DNA of 11,927 nucleotides from Nitriliruptoraceae bacterium (GCA_003554005.1 PWEU01000194.1:1-11927), one strand, 5' to 3'; positions 1 to 7,670 are shown, counted from the first letter of the stretch. The notes: generated by a model from the letters alone, not told the origin. A program made the numbers and translations.

Positions 1-1385
1 CGCATCAGGTAGCCGACGGTGAGCAGCGTGCCGATCACCAGCACGATCACCCACCACCACTGCCCGGTGGTGATGCTGCCGATCAGCAGGTACCACTTGG
101 CGACGAATCCACCGCTGGGTGGGAGACCCACCAGGCTGATCCCGGCGATCCCGAAGGCCATCATCGCCACCGGTCGCCGGACCGCGCTCCCCCGCAGCTC
201 CATCAGCAGCGGCCAGGTCGTCTCGCCGCGCACGCTCTTGGCTGCCTTGGTCCCCCGCCCGACGTGGGTCTCGCCGTCGATCGCCCCGACGACGCTGCCG
301 GCGCCCGGCGCGGGGGCGCCCGCCTGCCGGGCGCTGTCGACCAGGACGGCCGCGGCCATCAGCATCGCACCCTTCGCGAAGGCGTGGCTGACGGCCAGCA
401 CCACCCCACCGGCCCAGCCGTCGAAGGACCCGGCCGCGACCAGCGGAACCAGCAGGAACACCAGCCCGACCTGAGCGACGGTGGAGGAGGCGATCAACCG
501 CTTCAGTCCGGTCGCGAGCAGCGCACCCCCCGAGCCCCACAGGATCGCGAGCGCGCCCATGGCCCCGATCAGCTGCGCGGCCGAGGTGGTGACCAGCTCC
601 GGCACCGACAGGAACCACAGCCGCACGAGGACGGCGAACGCCACCTTGACCATCACCCCGGACAGCAGCGGGCTGACCGCGCTCGGCGCCAGGGTGTGAG
701 CCGCCGGGAGCCAGAAGTGCAGGGGCGCCAGCGGTGCCTTCAGCAGTAGCCCGATGGTCATGATCGCGAGCCCCAGGGCGGCCAGCGGCGCGTCCTCGAG
801 GCCCGCTGCCAGCTCGCTGAACACGACCGTGCCAGCCTGGGACCACACGATCGCGATGCCGATCAGCATCGTCGTGGATGCGACCAGCTCCGCGTAGAAG
901 TAGCGCGTGCCCGCCAGCAGGCTGCCGCGGTCCCCGCGCAGCGTGACGAGCAGCGAGCCGGCCAGCGCCACGAGCTCGAGCATCAGGTAGACGGTGAACA
1001 GGTCGCCGGCCAGCAGGAGCAGGTTCACCCCGGCCCAGAGCGTGAACAGCAGCGGCCAGTACGCGCGGTGGTGGCGGTCCTGCTCGTGACGGACCTCGGC
1101 CCAGGCGAAGCCGATCACGGCCAGGCCGACGACCGCAGACATGACCAGGAACGAGACCGCCAGGCCGTCGGCGATCAGGACCACGACGACGCTGATCGGG
1201 GAGGTGAGTGTCAGCACGTGGGCAGCGCCGCCCGCCAGCACCGACCGTGCCAGCAGGCCCGCGGCGACCAGGATGGCCGTGGCCATCAGCAGGGACAGCC
1301 GCACCCTCGTCGGGCCCCGGGTGACGCTCGTGAGCACGGCGCCCGCGACCGGCAGGGCCACCAGCAGGGCGAGCGCGGCGATCAC
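1..1385 (-). CDS. Proton-conducting membrane subunit, MrpD/NuoN-like (3' end cut by window)
   Basis: This is a polytopic subunit of the Mrp antiporter / complex I family that would move protons or cations across the cytoplasmic membrane. About 461 codons are visible and the C-terminus lies beyond position 1. It starts at GTG 1385, inside the stop of the upstream gene (GTGA overlap), which implies translational coupling. Family signatures are clear: a buried glutamate in the 'LMLELVAL' helix (E137), the lysine of 'LLLKAPLAPLHFWLP' (K216), a second helix lysine in 'GVMVKVAF' (K247), 'SHAFAKGAML' (K338) and the late 'LVGLPPSGGFVAKW' motif. These are the proton-path residues of this family. Between about residues 350 and 400 there is a long polar loop, whereas MrpD-type proteins usually have a short connector. 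MrpD is the best analogue. NuoM, NuoN or a hydrogenase-4-type subunit cannot be excluded, because the rest of the operon lies outside the window. Confidence 0.9.
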   Translation of the reverse strand, partial: MIAALALLVALPVAGAVLTSVTRGPTRVRLSLLMATAILVAAGLLARSVLAGGAAHVLTLTSPISVVVVLIADGLAVSFLVMSAVVGLAVIGFAWAEVRHEQDRHHRAYWPLLFTLWAGVNLLLLAGDLFTVYLMLELVALAGSLLVTLRGDRGSLLAGTRYFYAELVASTTMLIGIAIVWSQAGTVVFSELAAGLEDAPLAALGLAIMTIGLLLKAPLAPLHFWLPAAHTLAPSAVSPLLSGVMVKVAFAVLVRLWFLSVPELVTTSAAQLIGAMGALAILWGSGGALLATGLKRLIASSTVAQVGLVFLLVPLVAAGSFDGWAGGVVLAVSHAFAKGAMLMAAAVLVDSARQAGAPAPGAGSVVGAIDGETHVGRGTKAAKSVRGETTWPLLMELRGSAVRRPVAMMAFGIAGISLVGLPPSGGFVAKWYLLIGSITTGQWWWVIVLVIGTLLTVGYLM

Positions 1386-1660
1386 AGGGCATCGTCGTCG
1401 AGGGTCGCCCCCCGCTCACCGGCCACCTGGTCGACCTTCCGCCGCAGTGCCGCGGCGACCAGCACCAGCGGGATCAAGGTCAGGGCCACGGTGATCGCCG
1501 CCGGCCACGAGCGGAGCGGCGGGGCGAACACCACCGCGAGCCCGGCCCCCGCCGACACGACCGCCAACCCGATGACCCGGCCACCGAGCCCTGCGCCGCT
1601 GAACGTGAGCACGAGGCCGGCGAGGTAGAGGACGATGCCGACGACGAGCCAGACGGACAC
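1382..1660 (-). CDS. Small three-helix membrane protein in MrpC/NuoK position
   Basis: This is a 92-residue hydrophobic protein with three predicted helices (about residues 2-18, 27-46 and 54-71) and a charged cytoplasmic tail (RRKVDQVAGERGATLDDDAL). Its stop overlaps the GTG of the proton-conducting subunit, so the two are almost certainly one operon. I chose GTG 1660 because a GGGAGG Shine-Dalgarno lies just upstream and the longer open frame above it is Arg/Gly-rich and non-protein-like. The segment 'GRVIGLAVVSAGAGL' resembles the second helix of MrpC/NuoK proteins, and the size and position fit. However, the membrane glutamates typical of NuoK are absent, so any such relationship would be distant. 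It may be a structural partner of the downstream subunit. Function is otherwise unknown. Confidence 0.75.
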   Translation of the reverse strand: MSVWLVVGIVLYLAGLVLTFSGAGLGGRVIGLAVVSAGAGLAVVFAPPLRSWPAAITVALTLIPLVLVAAALRRKVDQVAGERGATLDDDAL

Positions 1661-1722
1661 GCTGTCCCTCCCGTCCCGCGTCGGAACGCGGTGGTCGTCC
1701 CGGCTGACGATGCACCGCGCGC

Positions 1723-1747
1723 GACGATACAAGCCGCTGTGCGTTCC
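1723..1747 (-). promoter_or_regulatory. Candidate ECF-sigma promoter for the proton-subunit operon
   Basis: On the minus strand GGAAC (1747-1743) is followed after 16 bases by CGTC (1726-1723). This matches the general GGAAC-N16-CGTN pattern of actinobacterial extracytoplasmic-function sigma factors. Transcription would begin near 1715 and give a 5' leader of about 55 bases before GTG 1660, which is sensible geometry. The match is short, so chance is possible in DNA of this composition. Confidence 0.3.
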
Positions 1748-1783
1748 CCGCGGTTCGACGACGCGGGCGTCGCCCCCGCGGTC

Positions 1784-1838
1784 GCCGCTCCCGTCGCCGC
1801 TCCCGACCGTCACCCCCGCCGCCGCCGCTCCCGACCGT
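1784..1838. repeat. Short imperfect direct repeats (GCCGCTCCCG, three copies)
   Basis: GCCGCTCCCG occurs at 1784, 1796 and 1824. The last two copies extend to the 15-base identity GCCGCTCCCGACCGT (1796-1810 and 1824-1838). The array sits in the non-coding spacer upstream of the candidate ECF promoter on the minus strand. It may be slippage-derived low-complexity DNA or a binding-site cluster; nothing in the sequence decides between these. Confidence 0.6.
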
Positions 1839-1900
1839 TGCTCGCGCACCGTGGCAGGACCTCGTAGCTGCGGTGCGCGGGCAAGGCCGGCAGATCACGG

Positions 1901-2101
1901 TCAGCTGGCCGACAGCGTCCGGCCGACCTCGTCGACCAGGGCCGGGTCACCGACCCGCTCGGCAGCCGATCGAGCCTCGACGGCCGGGGGCCCAGCCGGC
2001 CCCGTTGCTCGCGGCGGCAGGGGCGTCGCCGGCCCGTAGCGAGCCAGCTGCGCCCCCACCGATGCCCACGAGCGCCCGCGACGAGCGTCCCGTTCAGGCG
2101 A
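1901..2101 (-). other. Coding-like tail continuing in frame after the TGA of the small membrane protein
   Basis: Directly after the TGA at 2104-2102 the same minus-strand frame stays open for 66 codons and ends at TGA 1903-1901. Its last third reads as ordinary protein (segment 'ERVGDPALVDEVGRTLSAS'), and 17 of its last 18 codons end in G or C, as in real genes nearby. The first half is less convincing. A GTG at 2059 could start a 52-residue protein but has no clear ribosome binding site. Options are a separate small gene, a decayed extension of the 58-residue protein split by a nonsense change, or chance. I do not recognise the product. Confidence 0.3.
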
Positions 2102-2278
2102 TCACGGCGCCCGAGGGTTGTCGCCGCCGTCACGCGGCCAGTCGTCTGGCGCGCTCGTCTCACCCGGGGGTTCGGTGGTCTGCTCGGGACCGCGCGCCCT
2201 GCTCCAGCGCCGCGGCAACAGCCCGATGCCGATCCCGATGACGATCAACAGGGCGATGGTGAACAGCAGCCCTTCCAT
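2102..2278 (-). CDS. Small single-pass membrane protein, function unknown
   Basis: This is a 58-residue protein starting at ATG 2278, chosen because GAGGAG lies 8 bases upstream; a GTG three codons earlier (2287) is the alternative. Residues 4-21 (LLFTIALLIVIGIGIGLL) form one hydrophobic helix at the extreme N-terminus. It is followed by a basic stop-transfer patch (PRRWSRAR) and then a polar, Pro/Glu/Asp-rich tail. That arrangement predicts a single-pass protein with a cytosolic tail. There is no known domain. It is divergent from the channel gene and about 440 bases upstream of the minus-strand proton-subunit operon, so co-transcription with the latter is possible. The frame remains open after the stop (see the 1901-2101 entry). 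Confidence 0.6.
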   Translation of the reverse strand: MEGLLFTIALLIVIGIGIGLLPRRWSRARGPEQTTEPPGETSAPDDWPRDGGDNPRAP

Positions 2279-2510
2279 GGTGCGCACTCCTCATGAGCGG
2301 CCTCCAGTCATCGTAGGGCGTCGCGGTGGAGGTTCGTGGGGCCACCCTCGTCCAAGCGTCCGGGGGCCTGGGCGGTCCGCCTCGCCCTGACGGATGGCCG
2401 CGATCGCTGCGCGATGACGTGGCAACCTGTCGGCTCGGTGATCGGCAGTGCGAGATGGGGACCGCCGACCCGCACCACCACCAAGCCAACGCCGCAGCGA
2501 CGGAGGCACC
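2279..2510. other. Divergent intergenic region
   Basis: This region separates the small membrane protein (minus) from the channel leader ORF (plus). It should carry promoters for both directions, but I found no confident -35/-10 pair. It contains the 8-base palindrome GCGATCGC near 2400, followed closely by CGCGATG. No gene is supported. Confidence 0.5.
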
Positions 2511-2582
2511 ATGCACAGATCCGAGAGCGTCGACCGCGGGTGCGATGCCCCCTGCCAGCGGCGGATGGCGTCGTCTCGATGA
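2511..2582 (+). CDS. Upstream ORF (23 aa) coupled to the ion-channel gene
   Basis: GGAGG at 2502-2506 stands 4 bases before ATG 2511. The frame runs 23 codons (M-HRSESVDRGCDAPCQ-RRMASSR) and its TGA overlaps the channel ATG as ATGA (2579-2582). The channel start itself has no good ribosome binding site, so ribosomes finishing this ORF probably re-initiate there. The peptide is basic with two cysteines and has no recognisable domain. It may be a translational control element and not a functional protein. Confidence 0.5.
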   Translation: MHRSESVDRGCDAPCQRRMASSR

Positions 2583-3304
2583 CCGACGCGGCATCCCCCA
2601 CGCTCGATCCCGATCCAGACGACGAGCCGACGGAGCGAGAGCGACTGGCCACGCTGCTCGAGCGTCGGCTCGACATCCCGATGGCTGTCCTGGCGGTGGT
2701 CTGGGCCGCCTTGGTGGCCTACGAGCTGGTCGCACCACGCGACCAGCGCGAGGTGCTGACCGTGATCAGCAACGTCATCTGGCTGCTGTTCGCCGTCGAG
2801 CTCGTCGCCAAGCTGGTGGTGTCGAGGCACCCAGGTCGGTTCCTGCGCCGTCACTGGCCCTCGGTGCTGTTCCTCGTGCTGCCCCTGCTGCGGGTGCTGC
2901 GCCTGTTCCGCGCGCTGCGCCTGGTGCGCGTCCTGCCCTTCAGCCGCGTGGTCGGTTCGTCCTACCGCGCGGTCGGGACCGCCCGGGTGTTGCTGGCCGG
3001 TCGCCTGCAGTTCCTGCTGGCCGCGACCGTGGTCGTCGTGTTCGGCAGCGGGCAGCTGCTGTTCGTGCTCGAGCGCGGACGCCAGGACGCGCTCGCCAGC
3101 CTCGGTGATGCGCTGTGGTGGTCGGCGAACGTCGCGATCGCCGCCAACCTGGTCCACGAGCCGGTGACGCTGGCAGGCCGTCTGCTGGCCATCGCGCTGT
3201 CGATCTACGCCATCGTCGTCTTCGCCGCCCTCGCGGGGACGATCGGCACCTACTTCCTGGAGGCACGACAGGAACGCGCCGCGCAGGAGGGCGATGGCTC
3301 CTAG
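2579..3304 (+). CDS. Voltage-sensor-type ion channel (Ion_trans fold) with non-canonical selectivity filter
   Basis: This 241-residue membrane protein has the six-helix plan of one subunit of a tetrameric voltage-gated cation channel. Helices: S1 about 33-51, S2 59-81, S3 92-103, S4 105-119, S5 142-165, pore helix 176-188 and S6 201-222. S4 is classical: arginines at 105, 108, 111, 114 and 117, every third residue. The pore entry 'LGDALWWSANVAIAAN' matches the 'ALWWA' pore helix of KvAP-like channels. Where TVGYGD is expected, however, the sequence reads 'AANLVHEPVT', so no potassium filter is present. I chose ATG 2579 because it overlaps the stop of the leader ORF (ATGA) and lies just before the acidic cytosolic N-terminus; the frame is open further upstream. 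The gene ends inside a CTAG shared with the convergent ATPase stop. Ion selectivity is unknown; a proton, leak or non-selective pore, or a sensor without conduction, are all possible. Confidence 0.85.
   Translation: MTDAASPTLDPDPDDEPTERERLATLLERRLDIPMAVLAVVWAALVAYELVAPRDQREVLTVISNVIWLLFAVELVAKLVVSRHPGRFLRRHWPSVLFLVLPLLRVLRLFRALRLVRVLPFSRVVGSSYRAVGTARVLLAGRLQFLLAATVVVVFGSGQLLFVLERGRQDALASLGDALWWSANVAIAANLVHEPVTLAGRLLAIALSIYAIVVFAALAGTIGTYFLEARQERAAQEGDGS
2891..3019 (+). repeat. Channel gene segment duplicated at 8509-8634 (source copy)
   Basis: Codons 105-147 of the channel (S4, linker and start of S5) recur upstream of the phosphate transporter. Over 2917-3019 the match to 8532-8634 is ungapped with 98 of 103 bases identical; upstream of that it continues with one codon missing and a few changes. 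Confidence 0.9.
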
Positions 3305-6300
3305 CCGGATCCGGTGTCCGTCTCGGGCGTGCCGCCGCCGATCCAGGGCACCCCACCGATGACCGGGAGCACCGGGCGAACGTCGGGTCGCGCGACGGCG
3401 GGCGATCGGGGGTCACGCACGGCCCGCTCCACCTGGGGACCGAGCGCACCGATGGCCGCACCGGCGACGGCACCCGAGGTCCCGAGGGTCCATCCGATCG
3501 GTCCGAGCGGGCGGCAGCCCGCGGCTCCGCTGAGCCCGGGGGTCTGCACGATCGTGGCCAGCGCCGCAGCCGAGCCGGCGCTGGCGAGCCAGACACGCAG
3601 GTCGCGCGGCCGGGTGGCGATGGTCTGCAGCAGCTGGCCACCGACGAGCGCCACCAGACCTGTCGTCGACGCGTGATCGGCCGTACCCGTCAGCCGGGCC
3701 GGGAGGTAGGCGGCGATGGCGCCGGCACCGGTGCCGATCGCCCGCCAGGTGAGCGCCTGGTTCAGCAGCGAGCCGAGCGAGGCTTCGGGACCCTCACCCA
3801 GGAGAGTGTCGATGCTGGCGCCTTCGGGCCGGGACATGGCGATGACCGTGGCCGGGACGACGTCGGTGAACAGGTTCACGAGCAGCAGCTGCTTGGCATC
3901 GAGCGGTGTTCGCCCGGTCATCACGCTGCCCGCCACCGTGAAACCGATCTCGCCGAGGTTGCCACCGACCAGCACCGCCACCGCGTCCCGGACCGAAGCC
4001 CACAGACCGCGACCCTCGGCGATCGCGTCGGCGAGGGTCTCCATGCGCTCGTCGGTCACCACCAGATCCGCGGCGTGGCGAGCAGCGTCGGTTGCGCGCG
4101 GACCGAGCGCGATCCCCACGTCAGCCAACTGGATGGCGGCCACGTCGTTGGCGCCGTCACCGGTCATGGCGACCACCGTGCCTCGCTGCTGATAGGCACG
4201 CACGAGATCGGCCTTGTGCTCGGGTGTAGCGCGGGCGATCACCGTGACATCGGCCAGCGTCGCGTCGAGTTCCTGCTCCTCCAGCTGCGCCAACTCCGTG
4301 GCCGTGACGACGGTGCCGTCATCCAGGCCGACCTCACGAGCCACCGAGACCGCCGTCGCCGTGTGATCGCCGGTCACCATGACCACGCGCAGACCGGCGT
4401 CGCGCAGCCGGCCGACCGCCTCGGCGGCACTGGCCCGTGCGGGATCGCGCAGGCCCACGAAGCCGAGCAGCCTGAGGTCCCGCACATCGTGGTCCTCGAG
4501 CTCCGAGCTGCCCGTCAGACGCCGTTCGGCGACGGCGAGTACCCGCATGCCTCGTCCGGCCAACTCACCTGCGTGTCGGAGCAGGCGGTCACGGTCCTGG
4601 CTGTCCAGTCGCCGCTCGTCACGACCGACCTGCCAGGCCTCGCACCGCTCGAGCACCACCTCGGGCGCGCCCTTGACGCTGACCACGGGACCGCGGCTGG
4701 TACGAGCCAGCACCGCGTGGTACCCCCGGTCAGGGGCGAAGTGCAGGTCGTCCAGCGGCTCGAACCCACCGCTGCCGCGTCGCCGCACACCAGCGGCGTC
4801 GGTGCCCTCGGCGACCGCCCCGTCGGTGGCGTGAGCGAACGGCTCGTCAGCGCGTACCGGTGTCGAGCGCCGAGCGGCGAGCAGCACCCGCCGGTGGTGC
4901 TCATCCACCTCGTCGACCGGCATGGCGACACGACCGTCGGACACCTCGGTCAGTCGCAGCGATCCCTCGGTCAGGGTGCCGGTCTTGTCGACGCAGAGGA
5001 CCTCGACCCTGCCGAGCGCCTCGATCGTGCTGACGTTGCGGGCCACGATCCCCGAGGTCGTCAACCGACGCGCGGCAGCCCGCTGTCCCATCGAGGCCAG
5101 CAGCGGCAGGCCTTCGGGGATGGAAGCCACCGCCAGGGTGACGGCCGATCCGGCCCCCTCCTGGAGCGGCACGCGTCGCAGCAGACCGGAGGCCAGCACC
5201 GCCACGCTACTGCCGGCAGCAGCCGGGATCGTGAGATCGGTCAGCTCCTCGAGCCGTCGATCCACCCCGGTGACCGGGGACGGGTCGCCCGGCCCGGCAG
5301 TGGCTCGGCCTGCTTCCGTGCGAGCACCGGTCGCGACCACCACCCCGACCCCTTGACCGGCCAGGACGGTCGTGCCCGCGAAGAGCATCGAGGTTCGCTC
5401 GGCCACGGGGGCCGACCCGGGACAGGCGGTGGCCGACTTGACGACCGGCACGGACTCGCCGGTCAGGGGAGCCTCGTCGACCTCGAGGTCGCGACCATCC
5501 AGGAGCCGGCAGTCCGCCACCACGGTGTCACCGGCGGCGACCTCGACGACATCACCCGGCACCCCCTCGTCAGCCGGGATCTGGCTGGGCCCGCCGTCGC
5601 GTCGCACCCGCGCCTGGTCCGTCTCCTCGTGGTCGAGCCGATCCACGGCGACATCCGCTCGCAGCCGCTGCCCCACTCCCAGCGCCGTGTTGAGTCCCAA
5701 CGCCAGGCTCACCATCCCGGCGTCGGAGGCCGAGCCGGTCACCAGCGACAGCCCGGCCCCCGCCATCAGCGCCGGCGTCAGTGGGTTGGCGAGCTCGTCG
5801 ACGATCGCCTGCCGCAGTCGCTCCGGCACCCACGGAGCCGGCTCGCGCGACGGCCGTCGGGCGGCGGCTGCCTCGGCGGACAGGCCGTCGGCCCGGCTGT
5901 CGAGCTCACGCAGGACCTCGCTCGCGTCCATGGCGTGCCAGGCGACGGCCGTCGGCCGCAGGGGGACGTGGTCCCGCTCGAGGGCGTGCACGGCACGCCG
6001 CCCGTTGACCAGCGCCACGAGCGCTGCGGCGTCCACCGCCCGGGCGGCACGGGCCGGGGCCTCGGCCGGCGGCCGGTTGATGGCGGAAACGGCGCCGAGC
6101 ACCGCCCCCGCGAAGGCCAGTCGGACGGCCTGCTGCGTGTGGTCACGCGCCGCGTCGGTCGCGGCGAGCAGCAACGCGACCTCGTCCAGTCCGGCCCGCA
6201 CGATCAGGTGCGCGCCGTGCGGGACGGGCGCACCTGGCCGGGGGACCCCGACGAGCACGTCGGCGGGACCGAGGCTGGCAGCAGCTTCAGAAACCACCGC

Positions 6301-7524
6301 CAGCACGCTGCGCCCCTCCTCCTGGAGCTGGCTGACGGCCGCCGGCAACCCGACGTGGCGGCTGACGACCTGGTCGACCTCGACGTCCGCCTCTGCCAAC
6401 CAGCGTCCGGTCGCCACCGTTCGCAGACCGACGCTGGACGCCCGCTCGATCAGCTCGCGGCCGGGGTCGCCGACGCGGTACGGGCTCACCGCACGCCCCG
6501 ACCTGGCCGTCTCCAGCAGCAGTCGGCCGTCGATCACGAGCGTGTCGACCCGATCGAGTCGACGCAGCGCCTGGCGGTCCATGACCAGCACCCCGCGTCG
6601 ACCGAGGACACGCGCCAGTGCCGCACCGAACGCCTCCCGACCGAGCCGGGCTGCCTTCGGAGCGGCATCGACCACAGGGGCCATGGCCGCACCCAGGTCC
6701 CCGGTGGTCACCAGCCCGGAGGGGAAGGCGGCCAGAGAGGCTTCGAGCGACCGAGCGGCATAGTCCTCGAGCGGATCGTCGACGGGCGCATCCGCGCGCG
6801 ACGCGTGCGCCCCGCACGCGACGTCGCAGACGGGAGGTTCCGCGAACAGCTCCTCCTCTCGGGCCTGCCATGCGGTCCGCCGCGAGCGGTGCTCACCGGT
6901 CAGCAGGCTGCGGTGGGCGAGGTCGACCAGCTGTCCGGTCATCCGTTGCGCGAACCCGTGGAGCACGGCGTTGCCGACCCCGAGCACGAGGTCGCTGGCG
7001 TGTGATCCGAGCCGACGGTCGACCTGCTCACGCAGCTGCGGTGTGCTGTCCACCAGGGTCGCCAACCGGGACAGATCGACCGCCAGGGTCACCGGCGACA
7101 CTCCGGCAGCGCGCCCGGCCACGGCACCCGTGAAGCTGGCGAGGTCGGTACCCATCTCCGCGAACAGGCGGACGAGTGGTTCGACGTCGGCCGGATGGCT
7201 CGGGCGATCACGCGGGAACCCGTCCGTGAGACCCAGTCGATCCTCGACCTCGGCGACCACCGCGGTGAGCTCCTCGGTCGTGGCCCACAACTCGTCGTGT
7301 GTGATGACGACCCGCGGGGGCCGGACCTGCAGCGCCGCCCAGGTGACGCCCAGGGGGGCCTGCAGCGCTGCCAGGACCTCGCGCTCGAACTCCGGGAGGA
7401 GGTCCAACGGCACCTCACGGTGCTCGATGTGCGAGCGACCATCGCCCGACCAGGTCTGTCGACGGCGTCCGAGCAGCGACAGCACGCCACGCCCGCCGGC
7501 TGACTTCGCTGGTGTCCTGCCCAC
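3301..7524 (-). CDS. Giant PII-like cation P-type ATPase with degenerate N-terminal ATPase module (CtpH/CtpI-like)
   Basis: This 1407-residue pump would couple ATP hydrolysis to cation transport across the cytoplasmic membrane. Domains: HMA-like fold about 30-75 (starting 'RSHIEHREV'); helical region 110-215; degenerate P-domain copy 283-484; Cation_ATPase_N-like 530-558; A domain with TGES 688-691; 'SIPEGLP' in M4 (P803, E804); DKTGT with phospho-acceptor D846; KGAPE 951-955; TGD 1051-1053; TGDGAND 1121-1127. Ten helices are plausible, M5-M10 being about 1177-1361. M5 'GGNLGEI' (N1189, E1192) and M6 'VNLFTDVVP' (N1217, T1220, D1221) repeat the SERCA-type ligand pattern, so a PII-type ion such as Ca2+ is possible. 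Length and layout match mycobacterial CtpH/CtpI. Start: GTG 7524 has AGGGA 5 bases upstream; GTG 7485 and GTG 7671 are alternatives. The stop overlaps the convergent channel stop. Confidence 0.9.
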   Translation of the reverse strand: MGRTPAKSAGGRGVLSLLGRRRQTWSGDGRSHIEHREVPLDLLPEFEREVLAALQAPLGVTWAALQVRPPRVVITHDELWATTEELTAVVAEVEDRLGLTDGFPRDRPSHPADVEPLVRLFAEMGTDLASFTGAVAGRAAGVSPVTLAVDLSRLATLVDSTPQLREQVDRRLGSHASDLVLGVGNAVLHGFAQRMTGQLVDLAHRSLLTGEHRSRRTAWQAREEELFAEPPVCDVACGAHASRADAPVDDPLEDYAARSLEASLAAFPSGLVTTGDLGAAMAPVVDAAPKAARLGREAFGAALARVLGRRGVLVMDRQALRRLDRVDTLVIDGRLLLETARSGRAVSPYRVGDPGRELIERASSVGLRTVATGRWLAEADVEVDQVVSRHVGLPAAVSQLQEEGRSVLAVVSEAAASLGPADVLVGVPRPGAPVPHGAHLIVRAGLDEVALLLAATDAARDHTQQAVRLAFAGAVLGAVSAINRPPAEAPARAARAVDAAALVALVNGRRAVHALERDHVPLRPTAVAWHAMDASEVLRELDSRADGLSAEAAAARRPSREPAPWVPERLRQAIVDELANPLTPALMAGAGLSLVTGSASDAGMVSLALGLNTALGVGQRLRADVAVDRLDHEETDQARVRRDGGPSQIPADEGVPGDVVEVAAGDTVVADCRLLDGRDLEVDEAPLTGESVPVVKSATACPGSAPVAERTSMLFAGTTVLAGQGVGVVVATGARTEAGRATAGPGDPSPVTGVDRRLEELTDLTIPAAAGSSVAVLASGLLRRVPLQEGAGSAVTLAVASIPEGLPLLASMGQRAAARRLTTSGIVARNVSTIEALGRVEVLCVDKTGTLTEGSLRLTEVSDGRVAMPVDEVDEHHRRVLLAARRSTPVRADEPFAHATDGAVAEGTDAAGVRRRGSGGFEPLDDLHFAPDRGYHAVLARTSRGPVVSVKGAPEVVLERCEAWQVGRDERRLDSQDRDRLLRHAGELAGRGMRVLAVAERRLTGSSELEDHDVRDLRLLGFVGLRDPARASAAEAVGRLRDAGLRVVMVTGDHTATAVSVAREVGLDDGTVVTATELAQLEEQELDATLADVTVIARATPEHKADLVRAYQQRGTVVAMTGDGANDVAAIQLADVGIALGPRATDAARHAADLVVTDERMETLADAIAEGRGLWASVRDAVAVLVGGNLGEIGFTVAGSVMTGRTPLDAKQLLLVNLFTDVVPATVIAMSRPEGASIDTLLGEGPEASLGSLLNQALTWRAIGTGAGAIAAYLPARLTGTADHASTTGLVALVGGQLLQTIATRPRDLRVWLASAGSAAALATIVQTPGLSGAAGCRPLGPIGWTLGTSGAVAGAAIGALGPQVERAVRDPRSPAVARPDVRPVLPVIGGVPWIGGGTPETDTGSG

Positions 7525-7670
7525 TGCTGTCCCTGCTGTGCTTGCGTCCGTGGCCGTATCTGGTCGCCGCCCTGCTGCTGTGCTCCTGTGCCGGCCCGTT
7601 TTCCAGGGTCGTTGCAGCATCGAGCCGTCGCAAGGGCGGAAGACCACGGCCCAGCACTGCACCGCGGGCA

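Larger units (their letters stand above)
1661..1900. other. Intergenic spacer
   Basis: No convincing gene is seen in this 240-base stretch on either strand. The open frames crossing it are rich in Arg, Gly and Pro and lack ribosome binding sites. It holds the direct repeats and the candidate ECF promoter listed separately. Confidence 0.6.

Noticed and set aside
1784..1838. CRISPR-like array
   Set aside because: The repeats are only 10-15 bases and irregularly spaced, with no spacer structure or cas genes.
2102..2104. TGA read as selenocysteine in the small membrane protein
   Set aside because: The residues around it do not resemble any selenoprotein and no selenocysteine insertion hairpin was evident. 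A stop or nonsense change is simpler.
3115..7005. 1296-codon open frame on the plus strand opposite the ATPase
   Set aside because: It is antisense to a clear P-type ATPase with all catalytic motifs. Its translation is Arg/Gly/His/Gln-rich without domains, a known by-product of G/C third-position bias.
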